Shown one piece after another: positions 52,286 through 64,000 of a DNA stretch of 64,000 bases; the first letter of the stretch is position 1; each line of letters begins with the position of its first letter. Both the position numbers and the translations under genes were made by a program. The notes beneath the pieces were generated by a model. The model made no database searches, was not told where the DNA came from, and saw nothing but the letters and a program-made list of their open reading frames with translations. Origin of the DNA: Chrysoporthe austroafricana (Eukaryota > Ascomycota > Sordariomycetes > Diaporthales > Cryphonectriaceae); NCBI GenBank assembly GCA_001051155.2, contig JYIP02000003.1, positions 2,542,001-2,606,000 of the forward strand. Reading direction: 5' to 3'.

Positions 52286-52581
52286 TTTAGTTTTAGTAAT
52301 ATTAATAGCCTTATTAGTACGGTCTTTGCAAATTTACGGAAGCTTAGCGGAATAAAGCGAAATTGATAATAATGCTAGCTTAATATTCAAAAACAGTATT
52401 CAAAAATATAATGAAAGGTAATAATAATAGGGCGATACGGCTAGCTATAATAAGTAAATAAGGATAATAATCGTAAGCGCGCTAGTAAGAGAAAGAAAAT
52501 AAAATGAATTTACTAGCAATTTACGAAATAATAGCCTTTTGTATTTGCCAGAAATTTATTTGCCTTACCCAGCAGTTGCCC

Positions 52582-55500
52582 TTATCCCAATACGCGCTTA
52601 TTGCATCGCAAATTCTTTCGATTTCTTGGAACAAGTAAATTAGCTTGTTTTAGTATATTTTCTATTCGTAAGTTGCGTTTTGGCCTGCCTCGTTTTCGTA
52701 AAGCAATTACGATAATATTTCCCGGTTCAAAGACTTCTTCCGCTAATAGCCGCTTTCGCTTTGCTCTTTCTTACAGTTCGGCTATAGCTTCGCATTTCCG
52801 TTCGAAATTACGTATTATTTTATCCGTATTTAAAGCATTACGGGGCATCCATATATTGTAATAGCTAGAGTAATTTATCCATTTTACTAAGTATTCAATT
52901 CTGTACGGACTATATCTATATTTTCGCTTATAATAGCTAATTATCTTTTCCAGCTTATAATATCGGTAATTTTCCAAATATTTCTCGATATCCGGATCCT
53001 TTAGCATATTTATTAGGTCTTAATATATAGAGTTACGTTTATAAGAGTCCGTTTTAAGAAAATTTGCAAGCGTTAATTATATTACTGAAATTATTAAATA
53101 GATATTTATATAAAGAGCCAATTTCAATTTATATACTAAATTTCCTATTTTTCAAATAACTTGGAAAAGTCCTATCCTTTATTATAAAAATTTCAGAAAT
53201 AGATTACTTGGCAATAAATATTTATAGCTTAAGCGAATATATATTCAATTATCTAATTCGAAAATTATTTAGCGGTAATGCTTATTATATTGCAATTTGG
53301 CTATTATTTGCGTTTCGGTAATGAAAAGTTAAGCTTTTTTCTGGAAAACTTTCTTTGCTAAAAATATTATATCCCTTATCTACTAGCCCGATAATGGGTT
53401 AAATCCGAATAGCATTTGGCTAGCTAAATATTTTATAATTCGGTTATACGCATTATTTAAGTTGAATTATAATGCCAGTATTATTTCGGTCTATTCTGCA
53501 TTAAGGTAAGCGGTTATGAAATGCCGAATTGCTATTTCAATTATTCGGTTTTTTATTTCAGACTATCTGTCCGTTTGCGAATGCGAAATAGTAAAATAGG
53601 CAAGTTTCGTTCCGATAGCTTCCTATAAATATTTCCAGAATTCCGATAGGAATTTCGAATTTCTATTTGAGATAATCCTTTTAAGTATTCCCTAGCTAGT
53701 AATATAAAGTATCCGTAAAATAAGAGTTGCTTAGTCTGCTGCAATATATATTGCATTGCTTAATATAATAATCGTAATTTTGGAATACTTATTTATAATT
53801 ATAAGAAATATATCCAGGTATAATACTTTAGCTAAGGCTTATATAATATTTGTGGATAATACTATCGGTAATCCTGTAATAAAGTTTATAATAATAGTAT
53901 AGAATAAGATTAATAAAGATAATATAGGCTATATTTCTTTTAAAGGTTGCTATAAGTTATTTTTGTTCTCGTTATAAGCTCGATATATCGATATATAATT
54001 GCGTATTTTAGCATAGCAATATCTGATAATAAATCGATTCGTTAAGTTATGCTATATGCGGTTTATACCGAAATAGTATTTTCTATTATAAGCTTCCTTA
54101 ATAAAATCCAATGCTATTTCATTCGGGATATATAATCGTTATTTCCCGTAATGATCCTTAAGAAATAATAAGCTATTATAATTTAATGTAAAAGGTAATC
54201 GGGCAATCTTGTTTGAGTCCTTTAATTATTCGATTATTCTGGACTATAAGGGGTATTTTTCGTATCTTTTCTTAATACGCCCTTTTATTTCGCTATTTAT
54301 AGATATTTTATTGAGAATTTGGATAAGTTTATCTTCCTATATTTTGTCTAGAACGCTTTCGTTATCGATAGGTTTTTGGATAAATAGCAATTTTGATATA
54401 GCATTTGCAAAAACGTTCGACTTTCTTAGTATATAGTATGCTTTCAAATCGAATTGGTTCAAGTATTCCGAAACGAAAATTAGCCGCACATTTGCTTTAG
54501 TTTTATTTACCGTATTTATAAATAACGAATAGATAATGCTAACTATTATTACGTAATCGGTAAGGATATAAATTAGCTTAGCTTAATTCGATTCTATTAT
54601 TATTTGCAGTTTTCGTACTAGCTATACTAGACAGGCTATTTCTAGCTTTATAAGCCAATACTTTCGTTTTGCCTTATTAATCGTTTTGCTTAAATAGAGG
54701 ATTGGTTATACGGTTATATTTGTTATTAGCAATATTCCGTTTTATATATAATCGTTTGCTAATTGGAAAATAATGCCTGAAAATGCTATTTCTTTAAACG
54801 TATTTAGCTAAATAAAAAGAAATTTATTTGAGATATAGTAAAATAAAGCATTTTTAGCTTCCAAAGCTATTTTGAAATTATAAAAACTATTAATTTCGTC
54901 TAATATTAAGTCAAAAGTAGCTTGCGTAATATAGTTTCGCCGTTTTATACTTAAAAATAAATAATTCGATTAGCAAGCTTCGTTCAATATCCTAATTTTC
55001 TTTCTCTGAAATGGATTAACTCTATAACTATATTTAGGAATTAGGTAGTATAAGTATCTTATAAATCTAATAAACCTTTCTAGTTGCTAGAATGTTTTAA
55101 GGAATTCCAGATCGCGAATAGCTTATATCCGGTATTCCGTATTGGAAATTCCGAATCCGTTTACTTTAAATCTTAAAATCTGGATTGAAAGATATCCAAG
55201 AAACGATTTGGGTCTAGCTAATGAAATATTTTTGTATAAAAATAGCAAGAAGATAATTTATAAGTATTACAAATAATCTTATTCTATAATTGAATGGATA
55301 ATAATATCGTTTATAAAAGCGGAAACAAATTTATAATATAATTATAGGAATTAATCTATAAAATGCTAAATATAAAATAATAAATTTCGAAATCCTATAA
55401 GTAAAACTTTTATCTTTTCTTAATTACGATAATTAATAATAATAAATCGGTTTTTATAGTCTGGATATACCAGGAATTAATAGAAAAATTGCTATATATT

Positions 55501-56219
55501 TATTACTGTAATATATATTTTTCTTCTTAGCTATTTGATAATTTCTTGCTATAATAGCAAGGGGTAAATATCGGGGATTAAAACTTTATTCAAAGCGCGT
55601 AAATCAATTATTATATGTCCTTTCTTCTAGCTATTTATATTCTTCCAAATTACAAAAATTAGTAAACCGAATAGCATTGCATTTATAACTTATTCAGCTT
55701 AACCTTATTAGTATAATTTGTCCAAAATTTCGTTAATTACTTCTTAATTTTCCTTACTTAAATAATATAGCCTTTATCCTATTTTCTAGTTTTGCTATCT
55801 TTTAACTAAATCGACCTTTATTTATTAGTTAATTAATATATTAATAGGATTTATATTTTTAAAAATTCTAATATATGCTTATATTAATTCTATAACTTTA
55901 TAAAGAAATTCCGGTAAATGCTTGCAAACGTATATACCGAAATCAATTTCTGATTCTTTAATAGCTTTATCTTTTCGAATCCCTAATTTATTACTATTTT
56001 TGAGATAATCTCTTATCTCGAAGGTTTCTATATCCGGGAATTAATGCTCTTCTAGCCGTTTTCCAGTAATTTCCGTAATTTGTTAGAAAATATGCTTAAT
56101 AAATAATAATTAATCTGAATTCAGCTTTCCTAAAAACTATAACCTGTCTTTGGTTTGTTAAAAGAGATATTATTGCGCGATATAGTAATAGTTATTGTAA
56201 TTCGCTAGCAGGGTTATAT
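52582..56219 (-). pseudogene. Pol of full-length family E element
   Basis: RT, RNase H, integrase and chromodomain mirror 43022-46660. The open tail 52771-53007 spans the chromodomain (IEKYLENYRYYKLEKIISYY, YRIEYLVKWINYSSYYNIW); its Trp residues are intact here. QTD and SEIKNR integrase residues are near 53550-53590. The RT motif near 55294-55319 reads AFINDIII. Stop TAA at 52582-52584. Confidence 0.86.
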
Positions 56220-56360
56220 AATCTATCTGGAATAGTTTAACTATCTTTAGAAATTGGTTTTTCTGGATCTTTAAAAAAATTACCGTTTAATTTATTATTA
56301 GGATTTCCTTAATCTAATAGCTTATTAAGCAATTTATCTACCCTTTCTGTTTCGGTTTGA

Positions 56361-59300
56361 ATAGAAAGATTACGTTTTTGGAATTCGCTTAATATTAATA
56401 AGGATTAGCTTATAAGATTTGGGCAGCATTATTGTAATAATCGCAGTTTTTGCTTGCCGGAATCGTATTAGCATTCGGGCAAATATTTCTATTTTCGCTA
56501 TAGCATTATTAAAATAACCAAATTATATAGATAATTCTGAATTCAGAATATTCAATTCGTAAAGAATATTATATTCTTATCCTAGCAAAATGTTTGCTTC
56601 TAATCGATCCAATATTTAAGCTTTTATTCGAATACGAAATATAATTAAATAGCCGTACTTATTGCCCTGGAAATACAAATCGAATTCAGCCCAGCCTTTT
56701 GCTAGCAATTGGCTTATGCTTTTAAGCTTGGCTTTTATATTCCAATCTATTTTCGCTTTAAGGAATTATACTAGCAATTCCTTAGCAATAGCATAACGAC
56801 TAGCGCTTATATCGATATAGACCTCTATATCCGGCCTATTCGGGTATACTCTAGCTGCAGCTCTTATATATATATAGCTGCTGCTTTGATAAAGCTTAAC
56901 TGTAAATATAAGAATATTATATCCCAAGATTTCTCTTTTTCATATATCGACTTTAGGAAAATTCTATAGCTAATTGGATAGTTATATAGAGTACTTGATA
57001 TGGAATATATTTTCGTTTACCGATAGTTTTGCCTTTTCGGTTCGAAAAATCCAGATATCGTTCTCGATTATTATATTCTCTTTATTAGCTTATTCTTTCA
57101 ATTCGTTTTCTTGCCTCTATAAGTTTTCGTTATTTTCGGTTTCTTTATCGTATTTATCGCTATCCGCTATAAACAGATTATCGTTTACGGGAAAATAGCT
57201 TTTTCGAACTAGCTTATCCTCTTTATCTGGATTATATTGCAATTTTCCGTTATTAATATTGAAATTTGCTAGAGTTAACTGGATAAAACGTCTTCTAGCA
57301 TCTTTTCGTATGAATTGATAGTAAAAGCGCAATTAGAAATTTCGGTTTTTTGAAATTGAACTTTTGCTATTATCTATAATATTAATTAATATCTTCCTAG
57401 CCGTACCCGAAATATTTTGTTATCTGGCTATCCGTTCTCGTAATTAGTTCCGAATATCTATTAGCTTTTGCTATTATTCTGGTAAGAGCTTTCGGAATTC
57501 GTATTCCGGGATATATCCAGTGCTTTTGGATAGATTTGGCTGATTAAACGTCCTTATTGGGCAAGATAAATATTCAAATCTTTAAGGCTTAAATCTTCTA
57601 GGGCATTTTAAGAATATATTGGCTAGGAAATAAATATTAATATTAGGGAAATTAGTAGCCGATTGCGTAATTTTCCGTATTAGTTATACGGGTTTACGAA
57701 ATAATCTTATTACGCGGTTTGATTCGAGAATATGCTATATTTTTTATTTCGCTTTAAAATATTTTTCGAAATCTTTCGCATTCTTATTTCGATTAAGTCT
57801 ATCGAAATATTTAGCCATTAATTCTTTATCGATCCGATCTCAAATATTTCTGGCCAAATACGAATTTGAGTATTCGGCTAGCTTAATAAATTGATAGACG
57901 TAATAAGTAAATTCCAGAATATTGCAATTATTTCGTATATTTTTCCTGAAATATTATTAAGCGTTTAGCAAGTCCTTTATAGTTTTCTGCAATATAGAGA
58001 AATTTCTTCTTAACTACTTCTTCTACTAGCTTTAATTATACTTATATAAAATAAAATCCTTACGCTCTTAAAAGGATAATATAAAATAGAACCAAATATA
58101 TGCTATCCTAATTAAGTAAGCGAGTAAATAGAAACTGAGATATTTAATATATTTTATATTTCTGGCTATATATATTTTATACTGGTCTATAAAGGCTTAA
58201 AGGTTTTTCCAAATAATAATTTTATTATTTATAATAAATACGATTATTAAGTTAGCATAGTTATTCCAGTTCTTATAAAGTTAGAATTGCTTTATAATTA
58301 TATCCTTAAATTCCCTATTAATGCTAACGGGCAATATTATAAGTTCAAGTAAATCAAATCGATATATTCGAGGATCTTTAAATTGCTTATAGCCGAATAA
58401 TAAGTTTCGAAAACTATTGCTTTCATTATTGCTAGAATCCGATAAATCCGGTAGTTTATTTGGCTTACTAATTAATTTTTCTTGGAAATTAGGGTTAATT
58501 TCAATATCCGGTTCGGGACTCGAGAATAGTTTTTGATTTAATTAATTTCCTATTTCTAATATAAATATTTGCCGGATATATTCCTTAGTATTAGGAAATA
58601 CCGGTTTAATAAAGCGATATCCGTTATTAGTATAATATTTCGCAGCCGAAACGGGAAAAAGTTCTTTAGTAAGTTCCGATTGAAACGCTTATATATTGAA
58701 AGCTTATTACAATCGGAATATTTTCTTAAACTTAATACGTATTGCCTTTTTCGAAATAAAGCCGTTTTAATAAATTACTTTCATTTCGGGTCGTTATAAA
58801 AACTAGTCCAATAAGCCAGTAACTGAAAAAGAAAGGGTTAAGTATTTCTAAAAGATAATAATAAGACTATTCGATTTTCCCTTATTTAGTCTTTTTTCTT
58901 TATAATCTTCTTCTTTGAAAAGCTATAAATAATCCGATAAATTCGATTAGGGCGTTAATATGCTTTCTGTTATAAAGTTTATAAGGTTAGCCGGAATAGC
59001 TATAATAGAATTTTATTTGGAAATATTCCGATTTTAAATTCCCGTTAAAAGAAAAGAAATATGCTTATTTCCTAAAACTAATTATTTTCCTTTGCTTTTA
59101 TTTATTCTTTTTATCGTAATTGAAAAATTCTTGGATTTATCGGTAAATTTAAAATTTAAATTTTCGGTTAAATATCGTAATAAATAAATATATTTGATTC
59201 CGCTATTAGTATTAATATATTCAAGCATATAATGCTTTCGATTTTCGATAGACTATTATTAAGTTAATTCTTTTAACGGATTTTCCGAATTATCAGATCG

Positions 59301-59752
59301 AAAGGTATTTTCGTTCTCGTTCATTTCTATAAACATTTATTATTATTCCTTTTCCGTTATCGCTTTAGCAAGCTATCGAAATTTGCGATATTTGGAAAAA
59401 TCCTCCCAGAACATATTATTCTCTCCTATTTATTAGGATAAATTCTTATCGAAATTCGACTTTCTTCTTTCTTAAGTCTAGCATTTAAGCAATAAAGGCT
59501 ATCCTTGCTTAATTACCCATACTTTTGCCTTTTGCAAAAATATATTGATTTCTTTGAAATTCTATTTCGCTTTTTCGTATCGATCGGCCAAAAGTTTCCA
59601 ATCGATAAAAGCGTATGCAATTTCGAAAAAGATCTTGATATTCGATATAATCTAATCTTTCCTTTTAAGGTCGTTCAAAGCTTATATGAACTTGTATACC
59701 TGAGCGGGATGCTTAATTTCGATATAGTTAATAGGCTGCGGTAATAAAACGT
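56361..59752 (-). pseudogene. Gag-protease of full-length family E element
   Basis: Mirror of 39489-42880. The island 57117-57332 is open for 71 codons (MRFYYQFIRKDARRRFIQLT). Coordinates at both ends come from collinearity. No zinc knuckle seen. Confidence 0.7.
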
Positions 59753-59809
59753 TATTGCTAGTAGTTATTATAGTAAATTGGCAATAAATTGTTAATAAAT
59801 AATTGTAAT

Positions 59810-59963
59810 ATCTCTTACAAGAACGCTACTTTTACAGAAACCGATATCCTATAAGACCGATATTCTTACAGGAACCGATATTCTATAAAGCCGATACCTT
59901 TACAGAAGCCGTTATCTTATAGGACCGATATTCTTACAAGAGCCGTTGCTTTACAAAGCCGAT
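59810..59963 (-). repeat. Leader tandem repeats of family E
   Basis: About nine units read on the plus strand as variants of CCGATATTCTTACAAGAG, between gag and the primer-binding site. Confidence 0.77.
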
Positions 59964-60012
59964 AGTCGAAACCCGATTACGTAGCAAAAGCATGCAAAGC
60001 GTAGCTACCAAT

Positions 60013-60219
60013 TGATAATAAACGTACTGAAATATATTATAAAGCATAGTTCTCCCAAGAAAATAAACTATGCTAAAGCCTATTAGGGCATTATATAGGC
60101 CCCCCGGTAAAGGTATGGCATCCACTTGGTAAATTCACTGCGTATTTATTAGGGGATTCACTATAGATTCACTAGGCGAATCCATTACGAATTCACCTCG
60201 TCCATAGGTTTTGCCATTA
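60013..60219 (-). repeat. 5' LTR of full-length family E element
   Basis: 207 bp, TGATAATAAACGTACTG to GTTTTGCCATTA on the plus strand. It retains many GC runs (GGCCCCCCGG), so it is one of the least mutated LTRs. Confidence 0.88.
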
Positions 60220-60337
60220 TCCCGGTAAGGGTATAATATTTACCTGGTAAATTCATTACGTATTTACTAGGGGATTTACTATAAATTTACCAGGCGAATC
60301 CATTATGAATTCACCATATCTATGGGTTTTGCTATTA
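60220..60337 (-). repeat. Partial family E LTR
   Basis: This is the right-hand 118 nt of a minus-strand LTR, from TCCCGGTAAGGG to GGGTTTTGCTATTA, abutting the full-length element. Its left part is not adjacent to the other end of that element. Confidence 0.8.
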
Positions 60338-61469
60338 TAATTCAAATACTTAATATTTTTATATAAAAGGGTTACTTGCTTCGGATATTAGATCCGGGTT
60401 ATATTAATCTTAAATTTATAAATCCGGCTTATTCTTGTAACTTAAACCGCTCGTTAATTTATAATATATATTATTTATATAATTAATTTATAAAATTAAA
60501 TGAAAAAGTAATTAAAAATAAAACTTTTTTTATAAAGTAATAAGAATAATGAAGTAGTAAAATAATAAATTTAACGGAAAAGGCTTAAAACTATTTATAT
60601 ATTTCAATTAAAATAAAACGGGTAAAACTGGGCTTTTTTAAAAGCTGGCAGAGTAAAGAATTAAAAGGCTATAAATTATAATTTTTAACAAAAAAGCATA
60701 TTGATTTATGTCCGACTATGCCACCCTCTCGTTCTTTAAGAGGGAAGGCTATATCTTATATATATGTATCAGAAACCCTGATCAGGACTAGGAAAATGGT
60801 ACGGATGTTAAACCAAGCCAGCGGTCAGAACCAGAATCCCGTATTCCCCACGACATTCCGTTCTGTTTTCATTAATTGCTTTCGGTCATGCCAGTCCGTT
60901 CGGCTTAGTCTGATTATAATGGCTTGGTTTACTTGTCTTCGTGCCGCTTTCCCGTTTTGATTCCGCTATGCATGCTCCTTCCAGCCTTGCGTGCCTTAGT
61001 AGCTTCCCGGCATTTCACATCAAGCCTACAGCCTCCCCGCCATATACTCTCACTGTCGCGCTTGACACTTGGCTAGAAGGGAATAGAAGCCCATCCATAC
61101 TATAGTATTTGATGCCTCACCGTGGCAGCATGGGAAGTAGGCTGGATGGCACGTGAACAGATACTAGGGTGAGCATGATGCGCTCGACCTGACACTACTG
61201 AATCGAACACGATAAAGTTAAGAGTCACGAAGCGAAGGAAGTGTTATCAGAGAACCGCCTCCTCAAGCGCGGGAGGTATCAATTATGTTATCCGCGTGAA
61301 CACCGTTTGCCCTTATGGTACAGAGAACCCAAAGCAGAAACCGAACCCCAGAATTCATAGCATCGCAGGCACAACAACCCAAAGCATTCCTGGTGCCAAG
61401 CCCTTCCGGCCTTTCCGCCGCGCAAGAGAACAGAAAACAATCGTGACGTGACATGAGTCGTAGAGTCTC
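60338..61469. other. Transition from RIP-mutated repeats to gene-rich DNA, no gene seen
   Basis: AT-rich and simple until about 60700, then ordinary base composition. The open stretch 60718-60960 (80 codons) has no recognisable motif and I do not support it as a gene. The part next to 61469 is presumably the H4 3' UTR and downstream region; I see no clear polyadenylation signal. Confidence 0.6.
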
Positions 61470-61978
<509 letters not shown>

Positions 61979-62444
61979 CTTGGTTGATGGGGAGGGAAAA
62001 GTTGTTGGGTGTGAAGAAGTGTTGTGTGATGCAGAGAGTACCGCGGTGGGCAGAGATGCAAGTGGTTGTGTGGGATGTGATGTAGCAAGATCGGAACAAG
62101 CGCGGCTGAGAACGGTGTTGACGCGGGGAAGGGGAAAGGGATTAAGTAGGGGGGCACGCTGCAGGGGCAGGTGCGCCAGATCACTCCACTGACCGACGCC
62201 CCGGGCCCCGGGCCAGAACTAGGATCAGCACTGCACCTCTTTTTTTTGGGCTGCAGCGCAGCCAAGCGCAACGCACCTCGACTGGCCTAATTTGACCCGG
62301 GGAGGGTGCGGGTTTAAGGCGCTAACAACACCCTGCGTCGTGCCTTCCCGAGCTTCCAACCCCAAAAACAGGACGGTACGTAGTCCCCGACCAGGCCCCC
62401 GCCTTCCCTTTCTACGCTGTCAAGGTTGGAGCATGGATTTTCTG

Positions 62445-62449
62445 ATTGG
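62445..62449 (-). promoter_or_regulatory. CCAAT box, H4 side
   Basis: GGCCAATCAG on the minus strand is a good CCAAT match, about 470 nt upstream of the H4 ATG and in H4 orientation. Confidence 0.45.
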
Positions 62450-63061
62450 CCACCGAACCGACTATGGCGCACCGCCAAGAAGGTGCCCGATAGATGGCAG
62501 ACACATAGTGGTAGGTATCATAGTAGGACCAGAGGCAGGCCCTGTAAAGCCGCGCCGTACTATGGCACACGGTATCCGTACTGAGGGGCCGGCCTGTGTA
62601 TCTAAGATGCCCTGACCGGCACGGGGAGGTTCGCGCAGCGCGCGGCGGGCCGGGACGGGACAAGACGCGTTGCCTCTCTCATGGTGCCCGTCATGCCATG
62701 CTGGTTCTTTGCATGGCTGGGACGTCACGACACGCCGTACATCTCGATCACCAGCCCACGTGCCACCCTCCAGCAACACCATTTCCATGCACCGCGAGAG
62801 GAGGGCGGGGCGGTCGGTACGTAGGTGCTGGGTGTAAGTACTGGCGCTCCGTGTGGGGACTGGGGAAGGGAGCCGTCTGGGGGTTTGGGTTTCTAGCACC
62901 CCTGTGTAGAGTACGCAGCAGCTTTTTTGCCTCTGTGCCCTGCTGGCTAGGCTGATTGACTGCTGGCTCCCGCTGCTGGCCGAACCGACGTTCCCAGTCG
63001 TGGTCAGCCCAGAACGGAAAAGCGCCTGCGCGGTGCCAAGACGCTTTCTCTCTGGATGCGC

Positions 63062-63066
63062 CCAAT
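63062..63066 (+). promoter_or_regulatory. CCAAT box, H3 side
   Basis: CCAATCAG matches the consensus bound by the Hap/AnCF complex. It is about 510 nt upstream of the H3 ATG. Confidence 0.45.
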
Positions 63067-63291
63067 CAGAATTCGCAAAGCCCTGCCATCCCTGCTTCCA
63101 GCCCGCCCAAGCCCAAATTTCCCACCAAGACTCGCATGCGCTTTCGCAGCCCGCACCGGCTCTCGAAACGTGCTGAGCCGTTGTTGCATCATCTTCCCCT
63201 GCACGCGAGGGACGAAAAGAAAAAAAACAAGAGCCGCACGGATCGGGGAAAGCACAGGCCACCCTGCAGGCCGCCCACGCACCCACGCTAA

Positions 63292-64000
<709 letters not shown>

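Larger units (their letters stand above)
39022..60219. repeat. Tail-to-tail inverted pair of family E elements (about 21 kb)
   Basis: The plus-strand copy 39022-49563 and the minus-strand copy 49564-60219 mirror each other around about 49564. Landmarks pair at summed coordinates near 99241: 40443 with 58799, 41910 with 57332, 46660 with 52582. The arms differ by RIP transitions and a 58-nt deletion in the left arm near 49190. The outer flanks AGTAT and TCCCG do not match, so the pair is not a simple single insertion. Confidence 0.85.
49564..60219 (-). mobile_element. Full-length family E gypsy element
   Basis: This 10656-bp copy has both LTRs whole (49564-49770 and 60013-60219, 207 bp each). 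From right to left: primer-binding site TGGTAGCTACGC (60010 downwards, intact), leader repeats 59810-59963, gag-pro, pol, accessory frame, purine tract. Flanking pentamers differ (AGCAT left, TCCCG right), pointing to later rearrangement or to insertion next to an older LTR. It is the best reference copy of the family here, although still full of stops. Confidence 0.9.

Noticed and set aside
1..60337. CRISPR arrays, tRNA or rRNA genes, introns in the AT-rich part
   Set aside because: None seen; the repeats present are LTR-retrotransposon structures.
60718..60960. 80-codon plus-strand frame in the transition region
   Set aside because: No motif, no supporting context, single short frame.
62462..63286. 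274-codon open frame on the minus strand between the histone genes
   Set aside because: GC-rich, low-complexity product overlapped by open frames in several other frames; no recognisable domain; lies in the H3/H4 promoter region.

Overview
The window comes from a filamentous ascomycete (Pezizomycotina). At the right end is a divergent histone H4/H3 gene pair with short introns carrying GT...AG ends and RCTGAC-type branch sites. To its left are about 60 kb of extremely AT- and TA-rich repeats whose copies differ almost only by C/T and G/A transitions and whose Gln and Trp codons have become stops. That is the signature of repeat-induced point mutation (RIP). I cannot name the species from the sequence.

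Positions 1-60337 are a nested retrotransposon graveyard built from two Ty3/gypsy chromovirus families. Family E (my label) is about 10.6 kb: a 207-209 bp LTR (ancestral ends TGATGG...CCATCA), a primer-binding site 2 nt inside, a leader of about nine 16-18 nt repeats, gag-protease, RT-RNase H-integrase-chromodomain, then an unidentified accessory frame of at least 1833 nt before the 3' LTR. Copies or pieces lie at 1-2303 (+), 2304-4318 (-), 4767-6080 (+), 14249-15104 (+), 18387-24945 (-), 24946-28428 (-), 28429-29046 (+), 29047-39021 (-), 39022-49563 (+), 49564-60219 (-) and 60220-60337 (-). The 39022 and 49564 copies sit tail to tail and form a 21-kb inverted repeat.

Family G is about 7.25 kb with LTRs near 430-480 bp (TGTTATRAACGC...TTATAACA). 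One structurally complete copy lies at 6406-13659, flanked by the target duplication TCTAT. Partial copies are at 6081-6236, 15105-16877 and 16878-18386, a solo LTR with target duplication GCTAG is at 5141-5624, and an orphan LTR is at 4319-4766. Family G carries an ambisense frame, opposite to pol and just inside the 3' LTR, encoding a Cys-containing coiled-coil protein conserved between copies.

No open gene was found in 1-60337; every element is broken by stops. Positions 60338-61469 are a transition: AT-rich until about 60.7 kb, then ordinary composition with no gene I can support. H4 (minus, three exons, 103 aa) and H3 (plus, two exons seen, running off the window) share a 1.6-kb intergenic promoter with two CCAAT boxes. 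A single N at 13977 between two nearly identical 110-nt copies marks a probable assembly join.
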